NCBI RefSeq assembly: GCF_020883455.1
Contig: NZ_CP086615.1
Location: 1,302,001 to 1,366,000, forward strand
Origin: Spiribacter halobius
Lineage (GTDB): Bacteria > Pseudomonadota > Gammaproteobacteria > Nitrococcales > Nitrococcaceae
Direction of reading: 5' to 3'
DNA length: 64,000 nucleotides
The position numbers and the translations under genes were made by a program. Shown here piece by piece: positions 34,764 to 43,908 of the stretch. A model generated the notes under the pieces. The model made no database searches. It was not told the DNA's origin and worked only from the letters and a program-made list of their open reading frames with translations. Positions within the stretch are counted from its first letter, which is position 1. Each line of letters opens with the position of its first letter.

Positions 34764-36047
34764 ATGGCAACCAGTGCGTGGTTTCTCCTTGTCGGCGGTC
34801 TGCTCCTTGCCATGGGCCTGACCTCGGATTTCCTGAAGCGGTTGCCCGTGACCAACGCCATGGTCTACCTCGCCGCAGGGGTGGTCATCGGACCGATGGC
34901 GCTGAACCTGTTCCATTTCAATCCTCTCGAGCAATCCGCGCTGCTCGAACGGATCACGGAGATGGTGGTCCTGCTGTCGCTGTTCACGGCGGGCATGAAG
35001 ATGCCCGTTCCCGTGGACATGAAACGCTGGCGGTTCTCGATCTTGCTTGCGGTGCTGGGGCTCGCCATCACCGTCATCCTGGTTGCGGGCTTCGGCTACT
35101 ATGCGCTGGGCCTGCCCGTCGGGGCCGCGCTTCTTCTCGGTGGATTGCTGGCGCCGACGGACCCGGTGCTGGCCACCGATGTCCAGGTCCGCCATCCCGG
35201 TGACCGAGACCGCCTACGCTTCGGCCTCACCTGCGAGGCCGGCATCAATGACGGCACCGCGTATCCGGTGGTCATGCTCAGCCTGGGGCTACTGGGGCTC
35301 CACGAGCTCGGCGGCGGCTTCCACTGGCTGGGTGTGGACCTGCTATGGGCAACGGTCGGAGGTGTGGCTATCGGCGTCGTCGCCGGAACCCTGGTGGGCT
35401 GGGGTGTCTGGGCGCTGCGCCGGAGAAACCCCGAAATCCGTCTCATGGGCGACTTCGTGGGGCTCGGCCTGATCGGGTTCGTCTACGGGGTCAGCCTGCT
35501 GGTGGATGCAGGCGGCTTTCTTGCGGTGTTCGCGGCCGCCATCGCCCTGCGCCAGACCGAGCGGCGGCTGCTCGGCCGGGTATCGGAGCGCTTCCGGCTG
35601 ACGGATGGATCCCTGCAGTTCAAGGAGCAGCTGGAGCGGCTGTCCGTGGTGGTCTTGATCCTGATCATCGGCGGCACGCTGTTCCTGAACTCCTGGAGCT
35701 GGCGGGCCGTGGGCCTGGCCGCGTTCCTGTTCCTGGTGGCGCGCCCGGCAGGGGTGATCATCAGCGCCCTGGGTACCCGCACGCCGGCGCGGCATCGCCG
35801 GATGGCGGCGTGGTTCGGCGTGCGTGGCATCGGCTCTCTGTACTACCTGATGTTCGCCATCCAGTCGGGCCTTCCCGAAGACCTCGCCCTGGAACTCATC
35901 CACCTCACCTTGGTGGTGGTGACCCTGTCCATCGTCGTACACGGCGTCAGCGTGCGGCCTGCATTGCTGCACTATGCCGGGCGTGCCGATGCCGTCAGGC
36001 CGCCGAAACAACGGGCAGCGGCATCCCCGGCGCAACCCCCGGAGTGA
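34764..36047 (+). CDS. CPA1-type cation/proton antiporter
   Basis: A 427-residue membrane protein with about 12 hydrophobic helices. NAMVYLAAGVVIGPMALN, LAPTDPVLATDVQV and CEAGINDGTAYPVVML match the Na+/H+ exchanger domain; the D in INDGTA and the PTDP motif correspond to the transport site of CPA1 antiporters. It ends with a polar tail and has no RCK/TrkA domain. Divergent from opgH, it could contribute to osmotic or pH homeostasis. The ribosome-binding site is weak. Confidence 0.88.
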   Translation: MATSAWFLLVGGLLLAMGLTSDFLKRLPVTNAMVYLAAGVVIGPMALNLFHFNPLEQSALLERITEMVVLLSLFTAGMKMPVPVDMKRWRFSILLAVLGLAITVILVAGFGYYALGLPVGAALLLGGLLAPTDPVLATDVQVRHPGDRDRLRFGLTCEAGINDGTAYPVVMLSLGLLGLHELGGGFHWLGVDLLWATVGGVAIGVVAGTLVGWGVWALRRRNPEIRLMGDFVGLGLIGFVYGVSLLVDAGGFLAVFAAAIALRQTERRLLGRVSERFRLTDGSLQFKEQLERLSVVVLILIIGGTLFLNSWSWRAVGLAAFLFLVARPAGVIISALGTRTPARHRRMAAWFGVRGIGSLYYLMFAIQSGLPEDLALELIHLTLVVVTLSIVVHGVSVRPALLHYAGRADAVRPPKQRAAASPAQPPE

Positions 36048-36724
36048 GCCCGCCGGCACTGCACTGCCGGTCATGGAATGACGTGTCAGCTGACCGGTCT
36101 ACCCGGGATTCCGGCGCAACGAGCTTTCACCGCACTGCATGCCGGCCCGAGCAGGCCTGGCGCGGCGTATACGCGGTGGATTCGCAGCTCGTTTCCCGGT
36201 TCCCCGCCGCGGGCACGCCAGTGTGCTCACCTTATGGGATACGCTTTGACAGTGAGCGCACCTACTTGGGGGCTGCTTGCCTCAGCTTCAGGGGCTCGCA
36301 GTCTGTAAGGCACCGTTTTTCACACTGCCCGCGTCGCGGCTTCCCGTCCCTGATCACGAATACTCGGTAACGAAAACGGCGAGGGAGCTCAGGCCATATG
36401 AACCCGATGGCCTACGCCGGCAACAAGGCGGAGGAGGCAGCGCACAACACCCGAGTACTGGCAATGTGCCACGGGGGGCGACGTGAACGGTTGAAGGCTG
36501 CCCCGGCCGCCGGCCGGGAGAGCGAGGGCGCCATGGAACCCGCACGGAGGCGGCGGTCGCCGGTATCACCCCAGCGGGCTTCGCACACCGGCGAAACCCG
36601 CCGCGAACACTAGAAGGATCAAAAGGTCGCTGCTCCAGCCCGGAGCCGACGAACCGCAATATCGTACGCGCAGGTTCATGCAGTGTGGGTGCGCGCAAGC
36701 CAATCCCTGTCATGAGTTTCAGTG
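36048..36724. other. Intergenic stretch with no recognisable gene
   Basis: About 680 bases. Frames on both strands are short and of low-complexity type. It marks the left border of a lower-GC group of small genes. Confidence 0.45.
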
Positions 36725-37114
36725 ATGAACGACGAATGCGAGATTCTACGGATTCACCGCGAGTGGATTGGGCTTGAAGAATCCGGAAAAGAGGAAGGGA
36801 TCCTGAAGTTTTGTAGCAGGGACGTGGTTTGGCTTGTGCCCGGTCTGGGGGAAGTACAAGGCATTGAAGCGGTTCGGTCCTACCTCATTGCTCAGCCTGA
36901 GACAGTCATCGTCTCTATTGATACATTCAATGTCGCGGTCGAGGTGTCGAATGAGCTTGCGGTCAAGAGGGCCAGGTTTTGTACTACCTTCATGGATGGT
37001 GCTACAGAAGCGAAGGTCAGGGGCACGCACATTTGGACGCTCCGCAAAGACAGGCAGGAGGGTCAGTGGCAGGTGACCAGCGTCGCGTGGGTGATCGATG
37101 CGGAGACCTCATAG
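36725..37114 (+). CDS. NTF2-like (SnoaL/DUF4440-type) protein
   Basis: A 129-residue single-domain protein of the cone-shaped NTF2-like fold. It has an N-terminal helix (HREWIGLEESGKEEGILKFC), VWLVPGLGEVQGIEAVRSYL, and a beta sheet ending in THIWTLRKDRQEGQWQVTSV, the W-containing strand typical of SnoaL/DUF4440 proteins. Function cannot be inferred. The base composition is less GC-rich than that of the flanking operons. Confidence 0.75.
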   Translation: MNDECEILRIHREWIGLEESGKEEGILKFCSRDVVWLVPGLGEVQGIEAVRSYLIAQPETVIVSIDTFNVAVEVSNELAVKRARFCTTFMDGATEAKVRGTHIWTLRKDRQEGQWQVTSVAWVIDAETS

Positions 37115-37223
37115 CCAGGCCAGTCACCGCGACGCCTGCTACATTGCGGCTTCGCCTCCATTCCTTGGCCGCGCATGCTGGCAGCGTTATGTGTCATTAG
37201 TAGCGCGCCATGGAGGTTCGTAG

Positions 37224-37598
37224 ATGTCCCCGAAGTTCGAGCCCGGAAAAAATATCGCGATGAAGGTGCCCGTGCACGAGTATGAGAAGACTGTTGCATT
37301 TTATCGTGACGTTCTCGGACTGAAGACAATTCAAGATGATACGCCGAGCAGTACCGAGTCTGCGAAATTCGAGTTTGGCGGAAAGGTGCTTTGGATCGAT
37401 AAGGTCTCTTCATTGAGCCAGGCGGAGATCTGGTTAGAATTGGTAACCGATCGTGGTGACGATGCCGCCCGACACCTGGAAGATAATGGGTGTATCCGTC
37501 GTGACGAAATCGAGGCGCTGCCACACGGCTTCAGGGGGTTCTGGGTCTCCAGTCCGTCAAACATCATCCATCTGGTGACTGAAAACGATGGCACATAG
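37224..37598 (+). CDS. VOC-family (glyoxalase/bleomycin-resistance fold) protein
   Basis: A 124-residue VOC protein. VPVHEYEKTVAFYRDVLGLK is the characteristic beta-alpha unit. FEFGGKVLWID and AEIWLELVTDRGDDAARHLE follow, and the end is FWVSSPSNIIHLV, where family metal ligands (E/H) would sit. It could be a lyase, dioxygenase or drug-binding protein. It is a standalone gene about 110 bases after the NTF2-like gene. Confidence 0.85.
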   Translation: MSPKFEPGKNIAMKVPVHEYEKTVAFYRDVLGLKTIQDDTPSSTESAKFEFGGKVLWIDKVSSLSQAEIWLELVTDRGDDAARHLEDNGCIRRDEIEALPHGFRGFWVSSPSNIIHLVTENDGT

Positions 37599-37818
37599 CC
37601 AGTCACTCGAGTTGGCTCTGGCCCTGGGCGGGCCTCCGCCGGACGGGGTTTTCGCTCCGATCCAGGCCCGCCGCTCAGCTTTGCGTTAGCCATTCGATGA
37701 GAGGGCCTTCTCGATGATTCTCAAGTCTTGACATGACAACCGCCTCCCAAAGCGGTCAGGTCAGGACGTGACCCAAGGAGAAGCCACTGATCTGGACTTG
37801 TAACGTTAAATTTGCGCC

Positions 37819-38262
37819 ATGACTGAATCCTATCAGGTGCGCCGCGCCGCGACGGCGGATGCTGCAGAGATCGCCCGGCTATCTGTAGAACTCGGGTATG
37901 CGGCGTCGACCGGGGAAATTGCGGCTCGGCTGGTTGCTCTGTTGCCTGAACGACGGCAGTACGTTGCTGTGGCTGCTGGGCATGATGCTCTGCTCGGATG
38001 GGTCGCGGCGGAACGTCGACTGCTGTTGGAGTCGGGAGAGACGGTTGAGATCGTGGGCCTGGTTGTCTGCAGCTCCACCCGCCGATCGGGCGTTGGCAGA
38101 GCCCTGGTGGCCAGCGCCGAGCACTGGGCGTCGAGCCAGGGCATTGGTACGGTCACCGTTCGCTCCAATGCTGCGCGCGGCGAGTCCCATGCATTCTACG
38201 AGAGCATTGGCTACGCTCGGCAGAAAACCCAGCATGTATACGTAAAATCAGTGCGCGCCTGA
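37819..38262 (+). CDS. GNAT-family N-acetyltransferase
   Basis: A 147-residue acetyl-CoA-dependent transferase. YQVRRAATADAAEIARLSVE is the N-terminal unit, VVCSSTRRSGVGRALVASAE the acetyl-CoA pyrophosphate loop (R/Q-x2-G-x-G/A) and GESHAFYESIGYARQKTQHV the C-terminal strand. The substrate is unknown. It lies in the group of small genes between 36.7 and 38.8 kb. Confidence 0.88.
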   Translation: MTESYQVRRAATADAAEIARLSVELGYAASTGEIAARLVALLPERRQYVAVAAGHDALLGWVAAERRLLLESGETVEIVGLVVCSSTRRSGVGRALVASAEHWASSQGIGTVTVRSNAARGESHAFYESIGYARQKTQHVYVKSVRA

Positions 38263-38297
38263 GTTTGTTTTTCGGGCGGCGCGAGGGAGTTCGAAAG

Positions 38298-38756
38298 GTG
38301 CTTGAAGTGCCCTTTGAGGGTGGGTGTCAGTGCGGGGCGGTTCGATATGGCTGTGGTGCGCAACCGTTCGTCTCGTACACGTGCCACTGCCTGGCCTGTC
38401 AAAAGCTTACCGGGAGCGCATTTGCAACCTGTATTCAGGTTCCGGAGGAATCGCTCTCGATCGTGAAAGGCGCGCCTTCTTCTCGAGCAAGACCTGCCAA
38501 CAGCGGGAACCGGCTAACCACCTCATTCTGTGCGGACTGTGGCTCAGCCCTCTACTCGGAAAATAGTGCCCGTCCACGGCTTCGTACGATATACGCAGGT
38601 ACCCTCGATTGTGCGGCGGACGTCGAAGTGAACGCACACATTTGGACGAAGCGTCGTCTGCCTTGGGTCGTCCTGCCGAAAGGGCATCGTGTGTTTTCCG
38701 AGGCGGGCGATTGGCGGGAGGACTATGCTGCTGATCCGTCCCGCTTGGAGCGATAG
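38298..38756 (+). CDS. GFA-domain protein (second copy in window)
   Basis: A 152-residue CENP-V/GFA-fold protein with zinc-binding motifs GGCQCGAVRY, TCHCLACQKLTGS and FCADCGSALYS. It resembles the protein at 28728-29162 in fold but not closely in sequence. The start is uncertain: GTG 38298 has GGGAG about 9 bases upstream, while a TTG at 38265 is also open. A strong hairpin follows. Confidence 0.85.
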   Translation: MLEVPFEGGCQCGAVRYGCGAQPFVSYTCHCLACQKLTGSAFATCIQVPEESLSIVKGAPSSRARPANSGNRLTTSFCADCGSALYSENSARPRLRTIYAGTLDCAADVEVNAHIWTKRRLPWVVLPKGHRVFSEAGDWREDYAADPSRLER

Positions 38757-38819
38757 CGGCCAGCCCAACCCTCTTTGCGCTCAGGCCCAACGACAGTGCG
38801 CCGGCGGGCTGCCCTCAAA

Positions 38820-38847
38820 GGGCCGCCGCCGAAAGCGGCGGCGGCCC
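38820..38847. terminator. Strong hairpin between convergent genes
   Basis: GGGCCGCCGCCG (38820-38831) pairs fully with CGGCGGCGGCCC (38836-38847) around a 4-base loop. A short T-run (TTT) follows on the minus strand. It probably terminates both the GFA gene and the 299-aa gene. Confidence 0.65.
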
Positions 38848-38861
38848 GGCGCGCGCGGCGC

Positions 38862-39761
38862 TTACTTGACGATTGGCTCGGATACTCTATTCGCCCGCTT
38901 GCGGGGCCTGGTAAGCATCTTGGCAAGCGCCTTGTCGGCCTCGGCCTTGGCGAGCCGCCGCTCGAGCTCCTCCAGCCTCCGACCCTGCTCTGCGAGGAGG
39001 TCGCGCAGCCCGGCGCAGCAAGCTTCGTCGCGCCGCGGGATGGCGGTTGCCTTGACCGAGCCGAAAATCTCCCAGTCGCCCTCGTTGCGCCAGCGTCGAG
39101 CGAAGGGGATCGGCGCGCCCCCCATGGACTCAAGCTGTCCGTGGGAGAAGCGGAACACCGCGCTTCCGATCTGATCGTCCATGTTGCCGAAGGCCCCAAT
39201 CCAGTCGAGCACGCTCACCCCGTCGGCGATTGCATCCTTGACTGCGCCGCCGATCGCGTCCGAGAGCGCCGCCACGTCCGCCTCGGTCGGCTCCTGCTTT
39301 GAGATTCCGAGCGTGCCAAGCAGGGAAGCGAGCCGGTCGCGCACGTTGCGGTCAAGTGCCTCGTGGCCGCGCTGGATGGCCGAGGCCGGCGTGCCGTCCT
39401 CCTCCATAAGCACCGCAATCACGCCCATCATGCCGCCGACCTCGCGCAGCGCGCCAAACTGCGTTGTCAGCGGGATTGGCTTCAGGACCGTGCGCCATTC
39501 CCCGATGATCGCGGGAATCGCCACTGTGTCGCCTGCATCCACGCTCGAGGTCCCGAGATTGCCATGGTTGCCGGGTGTGCCGATTACCGTTGGCGGTCCC
39601 TGAAGGAAGGGCGGTGCGGGGCCGTCGGTGTTGACGACGAGAGTCTCGCCGTCCGCCTTGAAGAAAACCGTCCAGAGATAGGGCTCGGCATTGCCGGGAC
39701 CGTCGCCTTCGTCGTAGCACCGAATTCGTTCCAGCTTAAGCTCCACATTCAGGTCGAGCAT
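38862..39761 (-). CDS. Protein of unknown function, 299 aa
   Basis: Not assigned to a named family. The N-terminal half is beta-rich and starts MLDLNVELKLERIRCYDEGD, with AEPYLWTVFFKADGE and TPGNHGNLGTSSVDAGDTVA. The middle is helical (NVRDRLASLLGTLGISKQEP, then AVKDAIADGVSVLDWIGAFG). The C-terminus is a likely coiled coil (GLRDLLAEQGRRLEELERRL) with a basic tail. There is no signal peptide or membrane segment. I favour ATG 39761 because GGAG lies 8-9 bases upstream; the frame is open to 40052. It may be an effector- or bacteriocin-like protein, but nothing proves that. Confidence 0.7.
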   Translation of the reverse strand: MLDLNVELKLERIRCYDEGDGPGNAEPYLWTVFFKADGETLVVNTDGPAPPFLQGPPTVIGTPGNHGNLGTSSVDAGDTVAIPAIIGEWRTVLKPIPLTTQFGALREVGGMMGVIAVLMEEDGTPASAIQRGHEALDRNVRDRLASLLGTLGISKQEPTEADVAALSDAIGGAVKDAIADGVSVLDWIGAFGNMDDQIGSAVFRFSHGQLESMGGAPIPFARRWRNEGDWEIFGSVKATAIPRRDEACCAGLRDLLAEQGRRLEELERRLAKAEADKALAKMLTRPRKRANRVSEPIVK

Positions 39762-40532
39762 TGTAATTACTCCGTCGGTCGCCGACAGTGCGGCAAGTTT
39801 ATCTGCACTCTCGATCGTGGACTCTTCAGGATCGAAAATTCGGCACGCCATTGCCCTGAGGCCGACGGCTCGACGGCACTGCGTTATTTTTTGAGCATCC
39901 AAGGAAAGCGGCGAAATGTCCAACGAAAGGCGACGTGCGGTTTGCTTCGCGTTCCAGTTGCGGGGGAGTGGCTCAGCCGGTCCGGAAAAAGCACGGACCT
40001 CTGCGCCGTCAGCCGCGGAGGTTCCGCATTTTGGGCCGGTTGCCCGGGCCACTGCACGGGGTTCACGCGGCCTCAGCGCAGGTTAAAAAAGACAGGATGA
40101 ACAGCACGAACATCACGACACCGACCGGGCAGCCGGTGGACTTCCTCAGTTGGAATGGACGCTCGGGCGCTATGCTCCCTGCGCGGGCGGGGCTTGACCC
40201 AAGCATCTTCCGGCTCGCGCGTCACCTCGGTAAGGAGCACCAGCATGGATCGCGTTGGCGGTGATGGCGGTCGCGTCCCGGCGCCGGGCCACGTCCCAGG
40301 CGCTGGCGCTCCAGGAGCAGCCGCCTCCTTGGAGCATGCCCCCGATGCCGTACTCGTCACGTGCATGCCGCGGAAACTGGCGTGTGGAGCGCATCGTGAC
40401 GGGTGGGGTGGTGCGCAGCCATCCGGACCCGGCGCACCCAAGTTCATCAGGCTACCCGCGGATTCGGGTGGTATAGCAGCGGTCGGGGCTTAGGAAATCA
40501 GCGAGTTGCACGGGACTGTCCGCGGGGGCCGT
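39762..40532. other. Intergenic region left of an IS element
   Basis: About 770 bases without a supported gene. A short frame from ATG 40097 to 40264 (MNSTNITTPTGQPVDFLSWN at its start) has no recognised homology. The right end borders the IS1634-family element. Confidence 0.45.
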
Positions 40533-42323
40533 GTTGTGCCAACTTTGGGTTTGCCGGGTCTAGCCAAGAGCGCTCATTGCAAGGCGAATGTCGCCGTTGT
40601 AGCGTTGCGCCATGTTTATCCGCTCCTCGCGCTCCCAAGGCCGCACCTACCTGCGACTGGTCGAGGGCTATCGCGACGCCCAGGGCCGGACACGGCATCG
40701 CCAGATCGCCCAGCTCGGACGGGCCGATCAGCTCACCGAGGACAAGGTCCAGAGCATCATCCGCGGGCTCAAGCGCCACACCGGCCTGCCGCTGGTCGAC
40801 AGCGAGAGCGCGGAGTTCGAGCCGAGCCGCTCGTTGGGCGGCGCGTGGCTGCTCACCGAGATCTGGCGCGCGCTCGGTCTCGACGAGGGGCTCGTACGGG
40901 CGCTGCGCTCCTCCTACCGCCAGTTCGACCTCGAGGCGGTCATCCGCGCGATGGTGTTCAACCGGCTGCTGGATCCGCAGAGCAAGCTCGGGGTGCTGCG
41001 CTGGCTCGAGCGCGTGCATCTGCCCGGCGTCGATCAACGCCGTATCGACCACAATCAGCTGCTGCGCGCCATGGATGCGCTGATCGAGCACCGTGAGGCG
41101 GTCGAGGCGGTGGTCGCCGAGCAGATCCGCCCGCTGCTCGATCAGGACCTCACCGTGACCTTCTACGATGTGACCACGGTGCGCATCCACGGCGAGCACC
41201 GCCTCGAGGCCGATCTGCGCCAGCCCGGGATGAGCAAGGACACCGGCGGCATCGCGCGGCAGTTCGCGCTCGGGGTGGTGCAGACCGCCGAGGGGCTGCC
41301 CATCGCCCATGAGGTGTTCGAGGGCAACGTGGCCGAGAGCAGGACGCTCGCACCGATGATCACCCGGCTGCTGGAGCGCTTCCGCCTGCAGCGCGTGGTG
41401 GTGGTCGCCGACCGCGGGCTGCTGAGCCTCGACAACGTCGACACCCTGGAGGCGCTCGGCCGCGAACAGGGCCTGGCCGTGGACTACATCCTCGCGGTGC
41501 CCGGGCGGCGCTACGGCGAGTTCACCGAGCTGATGGCGCGCCTGCACCCCGAGCTCGCCCGCGAGGCTGAGGCCGAGGCCGGCGGCGGGGAGGCCGTCAC
41601 CGAGACCACCTGGGCGGGGCGGCGGCTGGTGGTGGCGCACAATCCTGAGCGCGCCGCCGAGCAGAGCGCCCACCGGCGCCGGCGCATCGAGCGTGTTGAT
41701 GAGCTTGGCCAGCGCCTCGCCCGGCGCCTGGACAACCAAGACGCCGGCAAGCCCGGGCGTGGGCGGCGCTCCTCGGATCGTAGCGCCTACCAGCGCTTCC
41801 ACAAGGCGGTCGTCGAGCAGCGCCTCTCCGGGATCATCAAAGCGGACCTCACCGCCCCGGCGTTCCACTACGAGATCGACGAAGAGGCCTGGGCGGCGGC
41901 TGAGCGCCTCGATGGCAAGCTCCTGCTGGTCACCAGCCTCGAGGACCGCGAGGCCGGCGAGATCGTCGAGCGCTACCGCAGCCTCGCCGACATCGAGCGC
42001 GGCTTCCGGGCGCTGAAAGGCACCCTCGACATCGCGCCGGTGCATCACCGCCTGCCCGAGCGCATCCGCGCTCATGCGCTGATCTGCTTCCTGGCGCTGG
42101 TGGTCTACCGCGTGCTGCGCATGCGGCTGCGGGCCAATCCCCCGGCAGACGTACACAGCGTCGAGAGGCTGCTGGAGAGACTGGAGACGGTGCAGCTGCA
42201 CCATCTCACCCTGGATGGCGAGTCGATCCAGGGGATCTCCATGGATGCCGCCCAGCGTGATCTGTTCAAGAGCCTGGAGGTGACGCCGCCGCGCCGCGAT
42301 ATCGCCGTGTAGTTGTGCCAACT
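40533..42323 (+). mobile_element. IS1634-family insertion sequence (ends approximate)
   Basis: One transposase gene bounded by two copies of GTTGTGCCAACT (40533-40544 and 42312-42323). The motif is itself an imperfect palindrome (GTTG-N3-CAAC), so the copies can be read as direct or as short inverted termini. No clean target duplication could be identified, so the exact ends are unsure. A truncated gene follows at once on the right. Confidence 0.65.
40612..42312 (+). CDS. IS1634-family transposase (IS4-like DDE)
   Basis: A 566-residue DDE transposase. The N-terminal part RTYLRLVEGYRDAQGRTRHR is characteristic of IS1634/IS1549 proteins. Catalytic positions are Asp in TFYDVTTVRI, Asp in VVVADRGLLSLDNV and Glu in YRSLADIERGFRALKGTLDI (the Y-x2-R-x2-IE..F pattern). 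The whole frame is intact. ATG 40612 is the first homologous codon. Confidence 0.93.
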   Translation: MFIRSSRSQGRTYLRLVEGYRDAQGRTRHRQIAQLGRADQLTEDKVQSIIRGLKRHTGLPLVDSESAEFEPSRSLGGAWLLTEIWRALGLDEGLVRALRSSYRQFDLEAVIRAMVFNRLLDPQSKLGVLRWLERVHLPGVDQRRIDHNQLLRAMDALIEHREAVEAVVAEQIRPLLDQDLTVTFYDVTTVRIHGEHRLEADLRQPGMSKDTGGIARQFALGVVQTAEGLPIAHEVFEGNVAESRTLAPMITRLLERFRLQRVVVVADRGLLSLDNVDTLEALGREQGLAVDYILAVPGRRYGEFTELMARLHPELAREAEAEAGGGEAVTETTWAGRRLVVAHNPERAAEQSAHRRRRIERVDELGQRLARRLDNQDAGKPGRGRRSSDRSAYQRFHKAVVEQRLSGIIKADLTAPAFHYEIDEEAWAAAERLDGKLLLVTSLEDREAGEIVERYRSLADIERGFRALKGTLDIAPVHHRLPERIRAHALICFLALVVYRVLRMRLRANPPADVHSVERLLERLETVQLHHLTLDGESIQGISMDAAQRDLFKSLEVTPPRRDIAV

Positions 42324-42556
42324 CGAAACTCCAGGCCCCTGGCATCAACTACTTATGGCCGCGGCTGATGAACTTGGGGGCGCATTACTGGATCGAGGAC
42401 GAGGACCTGAACCGGGTGGAGATCCGGCCAGGCGAGCGCATCGCGCCGTATGTGGGCGATCGCGTGCGGGTGACGGGGCGCTTCAGCTACGCACCGGATG
42501 CCGGTCGCGTGATCGAGGCCGATGCTGTCGCCGTGGAAGAATCCCGAGAGCAATAG
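42324..42556 (+). pseudogene. Truncated gene, C-terminal 77 codons right of the IS element
   Basis: The frame is open from the IS edge: SKLQAPGINYLWPRLMNLGA then HYWIEDEDLNRVEIRPGERI and PYVGDRVRVTGRFSYAPDAG, stopping at 42556. The last part looks like a small beta-barrel/OB-like end of a longer protein. Its N-terminus is not found to the left of the element, so the insertion was accompanied by loss or is older. An internal ATG (42368) could start a 62-aa product but has no good ribosome-binding site. Confidence 0.5.
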
Positions 42557-42587
42557 GAATACGCCGCCCGTGCGAGATCGGGGATCC

Positions 42588-43175
42588 ATGAGCACGAACA
42601 CCATTCGGCAGAATCAGCGCATGACCCGCTTCGATGGCCACGATGAGGTATGGCTGTTCGGCTACGGGTCGCTTATCTACAAGGTGGATTTCCCCTACAT
42701 TGCCGCCGTGCCGGCGAGCATCACCGGCTGGGTGCGGCGATTCTGGCAGGGCTCCCACGATCACCGGGGCACGCCCCGGGCGCCGGGCCGAGTCGCCACT
42801 CTGGTCCCTCAGCCGGGCGCGGTCTGCCAGGGTATGGCCTACCGCGTGACACCGGCGGTGTTCGGACGCCTCGACTATCGCGAGAAGAACGGCTATCTGC
42901 GGTTTGCCACCGAGCTCACCCTGGCCGACGGTCGTGCTGCCGAGGGTCTGGTGTATATCGCCACCGCGGACAACGAAGCGTTTGCCGGCGAGGCACCGCT
43001 TCCGGATATCGCCCGCCAGATTGCCGAAGCCGCCGGCCCCAGCGGTTCCAATCGTGAGTATCTCCTGCGACTCGCCCAGGCCCTGCGCAATCTGGGTGCG
43101 GACGACCCCCACGTCTTCGAGCTCGAGCGTCTGGTGAAGGGAGTCCGCCCGCCATCTCCACGCCCGCAGCCGTGA
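42588..43175 (+). CDS. chaC: ChaC-like gamma-glutamylcyclotransferase
   Basis: A 195-residue enzyme expected to cleave glutathione to 5-oxoproline and Cys-Gly. WLFGYGSLIYKVDFP is the signature substrate loop, FWQGSHDHRGTPRAPGRVAT follows, and DYREKNGYLR holds the catalytic Glu. The rest, GLVYIATADNEAFAGEAP and SGSNREYLLRLAQALR, matches ChaC. ATG 42588 gives the usual length. It converges with greB, 18 bases apart. Confidence 0.93.
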   Translation: MSTNTIRQNQRMTRFDGHDEVWLFGYGSLIYKVDFPYIAAVPASITGWVRRFWQGSHDHRGTPRAPGRVATLVPQPGAVCQGMAYRVTPAVFGRLDYREKNGYLRFATELTLADGRAAEGLVYIATADNEAFAGEAPLPDIARQIAEAAGPSGSNREYLLRLAQALRNLGADDPHVFELERLVKGVRPPSPRPQP

Positions 43176-43193
43176 ATCGCTGAGATATGCGGG

Positions 43194-43691
43194 CTAGTCC
43201 CGCCAGACGGCCGTGATCAGGTAGTCCGCCTCGCCCTGCGGGGTCCGGACCGTGAACGCCTCGTTGACCGATTTGCCGAGGGCCGCCCGGGCGAAGGGCG
43301 AGTCCACGCTGATCCAGCCGGCGGCCGGGTCGATCTCGTCGGCGCCGACGATGCGATAGCGCGCGAGGTCCCCCGCATCGTCCTCGACCTCCAGCCAGAC
43401 GCCGAAGAATACGCGCTTGGCGTCGGCCGGGCGCTCTCGGACCACCGTAAGGGCATCCAGGCGTTTGCTGAGGTAGCGGATGCGGCTGTCGATCTCGCGC
43501 AGCTGCTTCTTGCCGTAGATGTACTCCGCGTTCTCCGAGCGATCGCCCATCGCCGCGGCCTCCGCCACGGCCTGCGTCACCTGCGGCCGGCGCACCCGCC
43601 ACAGCCAGTCCAGCTCGCGGTTGAGGCGATCCCAGCCCTCGGGGGTGATGTAGGGCGATGACTTCGGTCTGGGCGGTCGATAGCGGCCCAT
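43194..43691 (-). CDS. greB: Transcript cleavage factor GreB
   Basis: Enters the secondary channel of RNA polymerase and stimulates cleavage of backtracked RNA. The protein has 165 residues. The N-terminal coiled coil (YITPEGWDRLNRELDWLW and AAAMGDRSENAEYIYGKKQL) has the acidic DRSENAEY tip, with Asp and Glu that coordinate Mg. The C-terminal domain (VFFGVWLEVEDDAGDLARYR, GWISVDSPFARAALGKSVNE) is typical. The R-P-rich N-terminus and YxYGKKQLREID favour GreB over GreA. Confidence 0.94.
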   Translation of the reverse strand: MGRYRPPRPKSSPYITPEGWDRLNRELDWLWRVRRPQVTQAVAEAAAMGDRSENAEYIYGKKQLREIDSRIRYLSKRLDALTVVRERPADAKRVFFGVWLEVEDDAGDLARYRIVGADEIDPAAGWISVDSPFARAALGKSVNEAFTVRTPQGEADYLITAVWRD

Positions 43692-43908
43692 GCTCTCCCC
43701 GTTACATGATTGCGAGCAGCGCCCGGCTGGTCATGGTGGCCGCTCCGCGCGCGTTCGCCAAGATGCCGGACGCCGAGGCGGGCTAGCAGCCCTTGGCCAT
43801 GGAGGCTTCCGAAGTTGCGGGCGGCATGGCCGATGGGGAAAACTGGGATGAGGCTGTGGCCGACGCTCATGCGTCCCGCGCCGGACGGCCTGGCGTTGGA
43901 TCGTTTGC

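Noticed and set aside
37115-37223. attC-like sites between the small genes at 36.7-38.8 kb
   Set aside because: GCGTTA-type core sequences are present, but the matching inverse core and paired inner boxes could not be found.
40498-42348. A 616-codon minus-strand open frame opposite the IS1634 transposase
   Set aside because: Shadow of the transposase; no start signal and no domain.
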